Source: Morinoia aosen (lineage: Eukaryota; Arthropoda; Malacostraca; Amphipoda; Talitridae). From it: a stretch of DNA of 64,000 nt. The stretch's first letter is position 1, and each line of letters starts with the position of its first letter. The stretch covers positions 47,026,102 through 47,090,101 of the forward strand of contig CM059563.1 in assembly GCA_030386875.1 (NCBI GenBank). Direction: 5' to 3'. The notes under the pieces are model-generated. The model was not told the origin of the DNA and made no database searches. It worked only from the letters and a program-made list of their open reading frames with translations. The position numbers and the translations under genes are program-made. Positions 38,701 to 50,156 of the stretch are shown piece by piece.

Positions 38701-41700
38701 TTCTCACGGATATTCATCATTTTCCCCATGGTTCGATACAGTCTGAGCTACAAAAGCGCCCGAAAACCTACGTTACAACTGCTACAACTCATTATTTCTA
38801 TCACAACGACTCATTTTTTCACGGAAGGTGAACTGAAGCGTCATTTCCTTGGTCACCATTCGTATGGTAAAGACAGGCGCTGACCTTTTCATCACGGAAG
38901 GAGAAATGAACATTCCCTTCTCTAGTCCCTATTTATATGTTCAAGACAGGAACTCACCTTCTCTTGGAAGGTGACATGAAAATTCCCTGCTCTGGTCCAC
39001 ACTTGCATGGCCAAGACAGGCCCTCACCTTCTCCCTGATGGTCTCGGTGAGCTCCCTCTGCCGCCGCTTGTTGGCCTCCCTGACATGGAGGGCCACCGCC
39101 GACGTGCAGGTGCCGGCCAACCACAGCTGCTGCGCCGCCCCTTCGCCGCCCCCCGCGCAGCTCGCATTGCGGCGGCGGTGTGCGGAGCCTGCGTCAGGCA
39201 TCTCCTCCTCCGCAGCGTCCTCCGAGGCGGAGGAGGACTCAGACTCGCAGCTGTCCATGTCCATGTCGCTGTCCTCGCCCGAGTTGGAACTGAGCTTCTC
39301 ATCGACACTGCTGCCGTCACTGAGCAGATCCCCGTGCAAGTCTTGGTAGCTGTTGGCCCCTCCGTCACCTCCCTCTACTGCCGTCTCTTTCAGTGAAGGG
39401 GCCGACGTTTTTGATGTTTCTTTTTCTTGGTCGAGAGAAGAGAGAGATCGCTCAGTGTCCATTTTTTCCAAGGAAGCTCCATCTTTAGCGCCCATGGGGT
39501 CGTCTTCCTCACTGCTTGCGTCCGCTGACGTCATGAACTCACTGAACACGTCTAGCCTGTGAATAAAAATTTTTGCTTCAAAATGCAATCTAAAGTTCAT
39601 CAGGTGCTGTTTGTGAGTCAGTGCAAGTGCCGTCAGTGTGTCAAAAAGCTCTCAGCTTCAAAGAAAACTGGCCTAATCGAAATGAAGAAGTATCTTATTA
39701 AGCGACACCCAGCAGTGTTGAACATCAATGAAGTGAAATTTCGAGAATTATCATTGACTTTATATTAATGCATGCAAACAAGTTCATGAGATTAATAAGT
39801 CAATGACCATTGTCAGGAATAAGAACAAAACATCTAGAATGATGGCGATAGGAAAGATCAGGTGATAGAAAAGCAAGTGAGTTTATGTGAGTGAGTCGAG
39901 GGTGGCGGTAATGAAATTATCGAGTCCAAATGATGTGAAGTTATTTAAGTCATCAGAGACTGAAATAATACACTATACACCTAAATGAACACCACAAATC
40001 ACAAGAGACAGCATCAGTGCACTGCACACCGAAATGCACAACACAAAGCCACAAACCATACCAAAAATGAGTGCGTAAGCGCCCAGCTGGCAGCACCGAC
40101 CTGTCCTGCACGGCGCCCACGAGGCGGCAGGTCTGGTCCCCAAAGCTGGTGATGAGGACAGCGAGCTGCTCGTGGAACTCCTCCCCCAGGCTGCTGGTGC
40201 TGCTGCTGCTGCACGAGTTGCAGCTGCTGCCGGCGTCGCTGTAGGCGGCAGCGTTGGGCGCCGCCGCGGCCGCCGCGCTGCTCGTGTTCCTGCTGCTCGT
40301 CTTCAGGTCGCCAGGCTCGCTTAGCTCCTCTGGAAAAATATGATTGGAAACATCTCCCCATTATATTATTCATATTATATTAAATCATATTCTTTTGATG
40401 AAAAAATAGGTTTTTCATTAAAGATTTTTTTTTCGGTTCACTGTTTTTCTGTTTTACAGTACATATCACTTTCTGCCTAATTTTTATCTTGTTTCAACTT
40501 CCTGCTCAACTTACAGTTTCTATGAGCAAGGAACCTTATGAGAGATCACACCCCTTTAATGTTGCAGTTTGGGTCTTGTGAAGCCTACCGGGTTTAGAGA
40601 CATTAAATTCATTTTTTTTAATTTCGATTCATTTTGACATTATTGTACCACATAAGTACAAAAATTGCAAGAAAAAAGTGTAAATTTCAACTGTCAATTA
40701 AAAGAGGATTCACAAACAAATAATAGTAAATGACTCACTTGATTGTTGACAGTACAGTTACACTACACATTTTTCACTTCAAATTAATCTAAGTCAAGTT
40801 CAATTTAATCCAAGTCAAGTTCAAATTAATCCGAGTCAAGTTCAAATTAATCCGAGTCCAGTTCAAATTAATCCAAGTCAAGTTCAAATTGATCCAAGTC
40901 AAGTTCAAATTGATCCAAATCAAGTTCAATTTAATCCAAGTCAAGTTCAAATTAATCCAAGTCAAGTTCAAATTAATCCAAGTCAAGTTCAAATTGATCC
41001 AAGTCAAGTTCAAATTGATCCAAATCAAGTTCAATTTAATCCAAGTCAAGTTCAAATTAATCCAAGTCAAGTTCAAATTAATCCAAGTCAAGTTCAAATT
41101 AATCCAAGTCAAGTTCAAATTAATCCAAGTCAAGTTCAAATTAATCCAAGTCAAGTTCAATTTAATCTGAGTCAAGTTCAAATTAATCCGGGTCAAGTTC
41201 AAATTAATCCAAATCAAGTTCAAATTAATCCAAGTCAAGTTCAAATTAATCCGAGTCAAGTTCAATTTAATCCAAGTCAAGTTCAAATTAATCCGAATCA
41301 AGTTCAAATTAATCCAAGTCAAGTTCAAATTGATCCAAGTCAAGTTCAAATTGATCCAAATCAAGTTCAATCTAATCCAAGTCAAGTTCAATTTAATCCA
41401 AGTCAAGTTCAATTTAATCCGAGTCCAGTTCAAATTAATCCAAGTAAAGTTCAAATTCATCCAAGTCAAGTTCAATTTAATCCGAGTCCAGTTCAAATTA
41501 ATCCGAGTCAAGTTCAAATTAATCCAAGTCAAGTTCAATTTAATCCAACTCAAGTTCAAATTAATCCAAGTCAAGTTCAAATTAATCCAACTCAAGTTCA
41601 AATTGATCCAAGTCAAGTTCAAATTAATCCAACCCTCAGTTGAGTTAAAAAATGACACAATAATTTGTTAATTTGAGTTTTTTGTGTTAAATATGTATCT

Positions 41701-44700
41701 ATTGGATGTGATGAGCAAAACTTGTTTCGAGGATTGATTTACACTCATTGCAATTTATATACGTGAAATTCCACGTTATCACATCTATGAAATCAAATAC
41801 ATGCAAATACAAAGGTTATCATTGAAAAATATGTAGATTTAATTTTTAAAATAAATATACAAGTGCGATTCACTGAGTACTAATGTACGATTCCGTTTGA
41901 TTACAATTTATACTTGTACATTACTACCCAGATGCATTCCTGCATTAGCAATATAAATGTTGCCATCCATTCTAATTCCGTGTTAGTCGATGTGAAGAAA
42001 TGTAGGATCCACTTACAATACACAACAATAATACAAGAAACAATGTTTCTAACTTAATACTGATTTTATTTGTGTGTGTTCACAATTCAATATATTATAC
42101 CTTCAAGACTTAAATATCCATTAAATTATTATTATAAAAGTTATTGAAGTCTGAAAAGCATTATATATTGAATTGTAAACACACACAAATAAAATCAGTA
42201 TTAAGTTAGAAACATTGTTTCTTGTATTATTATTGTGTATTGTAAGTGGATCCTACATTTCTTCACATTGACTAACACGGAATTAGAATGGAGGCAAAAT
42301 TTTTATTGCTAATGCAGGACTATATCTGGGTAGTAGTGTACAAATATAAATTGTAATTAAACGGAATCGTACATTAGTACTCGGTGAATCGCACTTGTAT
42401 ATTTCTTTTAAAGATGAAATCTACTTATCGTCCAATGATAATATTTTGTACTTGCATGTATTTGATTTCATATATGCGATATAGTGGAATTTCACGTATA
42501 TAAATATCTATGAGTGTAAATAAATCCTCGAAACAAGTTTTGCTCATCACCTCCAATAGATACATATTTAACACAAAAAACTCATACTAACAAATTATTA
42601 TGTCATTTTTTAACTCAACTGAGGGTTGGATTAATTTGAACTTGACTTGGAATAACTTGAACTTGACTCGGATTAATTTGAACTTGACTCGGATTAATTT
42701 GAACTTGACTCGGATTAATTTGAACTTGACTTGGATTAATTTGAACTTGACTCGGATTAATTTAAACTTGACTCGGATTAATTTGAACTTGACTCGGATT
42801 AATTTGAACTTGACTCGGATTAATTTGAACTTGACTCGGATTAATTTGAACTTGACTCGGATTAATTTGAACTTGACTCGGATTAATTGGAACTTGACTC
42901 GGATTAATTTGAACTTGACTTGGATTAATTTGAACTTGACTTGGATTAATTTGAACTTGACTCGGATTAATTTGAACTTGACTTGGATTAAATTGAACTT
43001 GACTTGGATTAAATTGAACTTGACTTAGATTAATTTGAAGTGAAAAAGGTGTAGTCTACTCGTGTAATATTCATATTTTTATTGTTCACGCTGGTGTACG
43101 CAGCACACTAAAAATGACGGCATTCACAATAAAGAACATAAATAATGAATCCTCTCAATTAATGGATCAGGTAAAACGGTGCAAATACTAAAGGCAAAAT
43201 TAGATGAGTTAGGTCCAAGCCTCTCTCATCACCAGAAAGGAGTTCCAAACAGAAGAAGGAGGACGGCACCATTAACTTTGGAGTTGAGGAATAGGAAATC
43301 TATGACAAAGGTGTGTTCCTGCACAATACCCCTAGCACATAGAAACAGTAACCCGGAAAAGAAGTTTATGAAACAATGTAACATCAGAAAAAGAAAGTAG
43401 TAGGTAATGATAATCAGAACAGCAGTAAACCGAAAAAAAGCAATTCGTAAGACAATAAAACACTTTTTCTATGTTAAAAAAAGAAGGCTCACCTAACCTT
43501 GAGACTGGAACTACACATTTCCCTCTTGGAAATGCTCATTACTCTTGGTACAATAGTTGTTTTTCCCTTTAAGGGCGTCAAGCATCCAAATGAAATGACT
43601 GAAGAAAAGATGTCTATAATCAATCTAGAAAATTTACGATAAAAAGTCGCCTTAGATAAAGGCTTCTTTCAGCCTTAGATAAAGGCATCTTTCAAACACA
43701 TCAACTTTTTGAACTCAGAAAAGCACTGGCACACATGGTGAAGTAACTCAAGTTAGTACGAACACTCACCAATTACATGGAGCGTGCGGTCATCTCTACC
43801 CAGCAAGCCAGGGTAGGCCTGGTTGACAGGGCCCCAGTACCGGCCGTCGTGGTAGAAAGGTCCACCAAACGCAGGGTACCCCGCCAGCACATGCGGGCTA
43901 CCCGCAGCAACATCACAGTGCTGGGACACGCCAACGTACTGCGACGCTGTGATGGGCCCGCCAAGGCAGTGGGCGGTCTCGCTCCGCCTACACAGCCACA
44001 CTCCCGCCTGCGTCTGCAGAGCCACCGGCAAGAACGGCAGGCAGGAGCGCAGTATCCCGTCTGCAGCATCCACCAGCTGCTGCAGCTGGTTGCTCCCGAA
44101 CTGCAGCCTGCAACCCAGTGCGCCAGTTATTCTCCCCATTTTTTCAAGATGCACACATTAACCATAGTTGTAAGAAACTTCAAACGGCGATTGTGTATGA
44201 GAACCATCTTTAGTAAAAATTCATGCAGTATTGATATAAAATGGCTGCCATGAACCAGTTCATTCTATGAAACCTTCAGAAAACCTACTCCATCCTCAGT
44301 TAGTCAAACTGTAACATTTGTAGCTATGATTGTAAGCAAATTTTGAAGCAGATTTATTTTGGTACGGAATATTGATTTTAAATATGGGACAGCGTCCCCC
44401 ATACAGAACTTTTTTTAATTATTGAACTTAGAGCAATGAAATGTGGTATACTGATAGGAAATGCATTTGGAATCGTTTATTTTCTATGAAAAAATGCAAC
44501 TTTCTTTGAAAGAAAATGGGAAATCAAAGAAAACGGTATATTAGGAGGGGTAGAGAGTTCAAAATGCTTCTTGTCCGAGTTTTTGAGCTACAGTGATGAT
44601 TTTAGTATCATTGGATGCGGAAAGACGAGGGCTTTTATAGAAACTAAAATTTATTCCCATAACTTTCAGTTTTAAATAAAAAGTTAAAAAAATTGAGCCA

Positions 44701-47700
44701 ATTTTTTTTTCAAAAAATGCGAATTTATGACGTCATAACTTATGAACAAAAATGTAATTGTGAAAATGTTTTTAGTTTTTACAAAAGCCCTTGTTTTTCC
44801 GCATCCAATGATACCAAAATCATCACTGTAGCTCAAAAACTGTCGGACAAGAAGCATTTTGAAACCCCAGAGTCTGAGGTGTTCATTATAGGCAAAACAA
44901 AGATATGTAAACAATTTGAATTAAAATTATTTAAAAATTTTTAGTTCAAGTTAGACCCCTGAAATCATTATAGAGTAATACAGAGACATAGGAGATGACA
45001 TAGCAACGTCGCGCCGTGAAGAAAGAGCCAAGGGGAAGGCATGACATTATAAAATACAAATTCCCATTCCCCTCCCACCTATTCTTCAAACCCCCGTAGC
45101 GGGCGAACGAGCGAACGTACGAGTCTCATTTTTTCACAGGATGTACCTGACCTCTTACACTTCCTAAAGCAGCAATAATCCCTATATCTAAAATCATCTC
45201 AAAGTCCTGGATCCCTATGGGGGACGCTGTCCTTAATTAAGCCAAATTAGCGTGTCAGCACCTACAACATGGGCTGATTATTGCTGTGTGACCAATTCAT
45301 TTCGACTTTAGCCGCCTTACTGAAAGCGCCTTCGAAAGAAGTAATCCGACTTCAGCGGCAGCCAAGTTTTGGCTGAGGCAGGCAGCATGTAGTTAGACGG
45401 AGAGTCGGAGAGTCAGAGACAAAGAGTGCAGGTTGTGCCCGCGCACGTGATAAACTGTGTGCGGGACTTGCTAGTTACTCTGTACGCCGTGCGTGAGCCA
45501 GTATTTTGGCTGTGACCTCGGTTTCGCCTATGTGCAATTTAGATCAAGCTGTTACGATCTAAAGTATTTGTCAGATCAGGCTGTGTCCATAAGACTTCTG
45601 TAAAATTCTTGTAAAGCAAACACGTTCAAAGCATTTCGAGATTTTAAACGGTGTGTTAATTTTTAAAATCTATGTTTTCAATAAAACGTGATCCCTTTCA
45701 CTTTTAACGTATGTTTTTTCAAATAAATACTATCCGGTGAACTTTTTAAATGTTCCAATAAATGTTCAATTCCCACGGTTCCCTTTACTACGTTTTACTG
45801 ATGTGCTTACGTTCAATAAACATCAACAGTTAACTGTCCAAATTCCTGTCAAACTTCAATCGCACTTGAAAGCGGAGTTTTACGGAAAGAAAAATGAGAC
45901 TTTAATAATTTATTGAACAACGTTACAGCCTATCGTCTGTCGGCAATTTAAAGTGCCAGTAGGTCCTGACGTAGTATGGTGTAAACAGAACAGAGAAGTT
46001 TACCGGCCACAAATCTGGTCCCAGAAGTGGGATTGTCACAGCACTTGGTGACGTAGGTAAAAGTTATCAGCCACAGCTATACGTAATGAATTAAATGATT
46101 ATTTTCAATCTTTCTACACAAGTAAACATGAGACTGTAAAATTTCAAGTACAATGCAGCAAAAAAAATGTCTTGAAAACTTCAGTAAAATTTTTCACCAA
46201 TTTCCTAAACTGAAGTCTGCCATAAACCTACGCTGAAAACTTCCACCTAGGAGCAATATCCTTGGAATGACTTCCAAGTACATACACTGTCTACGCAATT
46301 AGTCATAGGAAAACATCGATTTTCCAGTTGCCTAGAAAAAAAAAACATCACAAACACATGTCCAACACCTTCCAACCTTCAGCATACCAACACCAAAAAA
46401 AGCGAAAAAGAGGACTTTTGTTGCAAGCTGTAAACTACCCGGAGCGTGTGTACTATTCTGATGCCAACGAAGCCAAGAGCTATTACAGGGTAACTACCAA
46501 GTTACCAGATGAGCAATGGCACTGTAAACAACTACCAAATGGATCCCCAAAGCTAGCTACAATTATACATCAAAATGGTCCATAACAGTGAAGTTATTTT
46601 TAACTAGATACAATATACAACTGTACCAGTCGACTAAGAGCGTGAAATTTTCATGAGCATATTTCTACTTCATGCACGTTTAAAATGAACTTTAGTCCCA
46701 GATGCCATTGGAGAACTGTTATTGCCCTCTTTCATAGCATATGCTGTTCCTAGTCTGGCTTCAATCAACGATCTAGTACCATCTTTCATCTACGATTATT
46801 GAGATACAAATTCAAGTAAATGTGAGGAATTAACCTTCCCACCACTCTATAATTTTACCGTTCAAAAACTATGAGCAAAAGTTCAACAGAGTTCATTTGA
46901 AGCAAAAAATTGCAGCTAGACACTAAAAAACAAGGAGCACATGAGTCAGTATTGGTTTGAAGCAGCAGCTGACCTGAAAACCTCCTCCGGAGAAAGGGCT
47001 TGCCTGAAGGCGCTCTGTTGCACGTGGGAGGTGTTGGTGCTTGCAGCATTGTTGGTGTTGGTACCTGAGTGGACGTCGGTGTTGCCTTGAATGCTGCCAG
47101 GGTCATTGTTGAGATTAGCACAAGGGGCGGGGGCGGTGCTGACGTCAGCATCAGCGACGTGGGCTCCTCGAGGCTCTCCTAGAAGGGACTGAACCACTGC
47201 TGCACCTCCACTGCCAGTAATAGCCTGTTAAAGCAGGAACAAAGAATGATATCACAAGAAGTAAATATGAAGAATGTAATTTATTCCACAAAAATCCTTG
47301 GGAAAAATCAAGCAAAAAATAAGAACATCGCAATTGGCGTGATGATGGGGGCTAATAAGACTTCTACCAGAAAAATCGACTCCACTAATCATGTTGAACT
47401 TTCATATCTCGTCACCGTTGTCAGATGACTCGTCCAAAATGTAATCATTCAATACCAAAGAAGTGACCGAAGTGACCAAAGGAGGATCCAAAGTGAAGGA
47501 GTGACCAAAGAATGGCATCAGAAACAAGCCAAGTGGTTTATGGATTGTCCCAGGTTCTGTGCCGTCAGTCACTTATCATACACAAGCTAATCACTAACCC
47601 CGCAACGAAACGCATTTAATATCAATAATTTACAAGCACAAGTACCACCACATTCATGTTTGCATAACATCTCCTAACACGTCATACAATAAGAGGGGTA

Positions 47701-50112
47701 CTAATACAAGCGCGATAGCTCTGGTGACCACTATCATAACTCCAATGAGAGAGGGATACCACCACATCTCATTGCGTTACTGAACATATCACACAAACCT
47801 CCACTGCCAACCATGACTTTTATACCACCATATCTCGTTGTGTTACTGAACATATCATACAAACCTCCACTGCCAACCATGACTTTTATACCACCATATC
47901 TCGTTGTGTTACTGAACATATCACACAAACCTCCACTGCCAACCATGACTTTTATACCACCATACCTCGTTGTGTTACTAAACATGTCACACAAACCTTC
48001 ACTGCCAACCATGACTTTTATACCACCATATCTCGTTGTGTTACTGAACATATCACACAAACCTCCACTGCCAACCATGACTTTTATACCACCATACCTC
48101 GTTGTGTTACTGAACATATCATACAAACCTCCACTGCCAACCATGACTTTTATACCACCATATCTCGTTGTGTTACTGAACATGTCATACAAACCTCCAC
48201 TGCCAACCATGACTTTCATACCACCATATCTCGTTGTGTTACTGAACATATCATACAAACCTCCACTGCCAACCATGACTTTTATAACACCATATCTCAT
48301 TGTGTTACTAAACATGTCACACAAACCTTCACTGTCAGCCTCTTCCAGAGGCTTGCACTGATAATCTGAAGATGCAATCCTACTTTCAAATGTAACTAGT
48401 TAGTGCCAAAATCATGAGTATGAGAACAGGCAGAGTTCATGATCTCTGTTGCACGTGGGAGGCGTTGGTGCGAGTTTCGTTATTGATCTGAGTGAACGTC
48501 ACTGTTGCACATGGCATCTATTTAGCACTAATGGCTCTAAACAGCATCCATTTAGAACTACTAAAATATCATTCATTTATCTTAAAGATGAAAGTGACTA
48601 TTCCGAATCTTTGTTGCAGGTTGATTACTCACAGCATACTCATTATCTACCAAACAATCAAAATATGAATAAACAAAAAACTAGGTATCTCTAAACACAA
48701 AGGACATTAATCATAACTTTATGGTGAAGGCTTTCCCAACTCAGTCCTAATCTTTCATGCGGAGAAGTGTTATTCAAGTAATATCAGAAGTCATTACCTC
48801 AAAAAACATGCTCTGCTAACATTAGTAATGGCACAATACTACAATACTTGTACGCTAACAAAGATAAATTACACACAATATAGATGGCGATTTTTCAAGA
48901 TTTTTGTAGGTCACTTGAAGATTAAACGTACAACACACTCAAACAATTAAGATCAATAATTTCATGATGCCTCAGAGCACGCAAGTCTAGAAGGTATGCA
49001 GACTAGAACAGTTTTCCCAATGTTTTGTTCAGCAAGTTCAGCAACAGCCGTCATCTGTAAGTCTAAGGGAAATGATGAGAATTAGATTAGCTTACGCTTT
49101 CCTAACCACAGCAAAATTGCCCCGTAGAGAGAAGTGAATAATTTATCAAATACGGATTTCATCAGTGAATTTTTACACAGGAGGATGTTGAAATTAAATT
49201 ACGAGTTAGTTGATGGTTCCCTAACCACAACAACGGTGTTCCAAATAGAGAAATGATATAGGAACCTTTTAGTATGGAGTCGGGTGAACGGAGAATTTAG
49301 GCACAAGGTATGTTCACAAACAAGATCCCGTATGCATGGAAACTGCAATTGAGGAAACAAGTTTATGAAACGAGATAAAATTCAAAAAGAAAGTAGTACG
49401 TGATGAAAAACAAGACAGCAGTAAACCGAAAAAAGTTAGTTCAAAACAAAAATCCTATTCTATTTCAACAAAGGAGGCCTATCTAAGATTCAGCTCGGGA
49501 CCTCACATTTTTTCCAGAGATGAATTCACTCGAGGTGTTTAAGTAATCAGCAGAGAAACTCACATCGCCATAACTAGCAAGATGGCCATCGTTAAACACT
49601 GTAATTTAAACAAAAAAATAACTACCTGAGTGTCGGCAAGAAGAGCAGCAACTTCGCTGGTGATGTCGTTGATGCACGGCCGGTTGATGATGTAGCGCGC
49701 CAGGCCGCCGTACTTCATGGCGAGCAGCGTGGCGGGCAGGTCCTCACGCCGCGGCGACGCGCAGCACACTAGCAGCGTCAGGCAGTTGCCCCCTAAACTC
49801 TCCTGCAACGTTGGGACAATGTCAGCGTATCAGCGTCTTACTATGATATTCCTTCATTTTTGGCATTAGAATGGCGTTTATTTAAAATTGCTAAGGTGAC
49901 ATTCATTGATCTTTTACGTGAAAATGACTTATGAGTCTATGTTGCATTCTGATTAGATGTAACTTACTGAGTAGCAACCTGACAAAGAATCAAAACATGG
50001 ATAAAATAAAAATTAAAGACCAAAAAGAACAAAGCATATCGATCACAACTTTACCGAGCGAGGCATGAGAATAAATCTTCACAGATATTGCAAAGAACAT
50101 AGAAAGAATTCA

Positions 50113-50156
<44 letters not shown>

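Larger units (their letters stand above)
40762..43054. mobile_element. Foldback-like palindromic element with 21-bp satellite arms, 2.3 kb
   Basis: The outer ends ACTACAC.TTTTTCACTTC and AATTAATCTAAGTCAAGTTC are inverted at both sides. The left arm has about 41 units and the right about 21 units of a 21-bp repeat (core ATTAATTTGAACTTGACT). The arms continue inward as unique inverted sequence of about 480 bp each (41640-42600), meeting near 42125. The structure resembles Drosophila Foldback elements, whose long inverted repeats contain short tandem units. No transposase was seen. Target duplication is unclear. Confidence 0.85.

Noticed and set aside
39007-39396. 129-codon plus-strand ORF
   Set aside because: Shadow of the acidic GC-rich kinesin exon on the minus strand, which has correct splice sites and phase.
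40789-41658. 289-codon ORF of WINLNLT repeats
   Set aside because: Pure product of a 21-bp tandem array; the opposite strand is open too and there is no splice or promoter context.
46328-46585. 85-codon plus-strand ORF starting MPRKKKHHKHM
   Set aside because: Lies in a kinesin intron with no splice sites, homolog or supporting context; Lys/His richness comes from A/C-rich sequence.
47734-48361. Two overlapping ORFs of about 180-196 codons on opposite strands
   Set aside because: Both arise from the 66-bp minisatellite, whose period is divisible by three.
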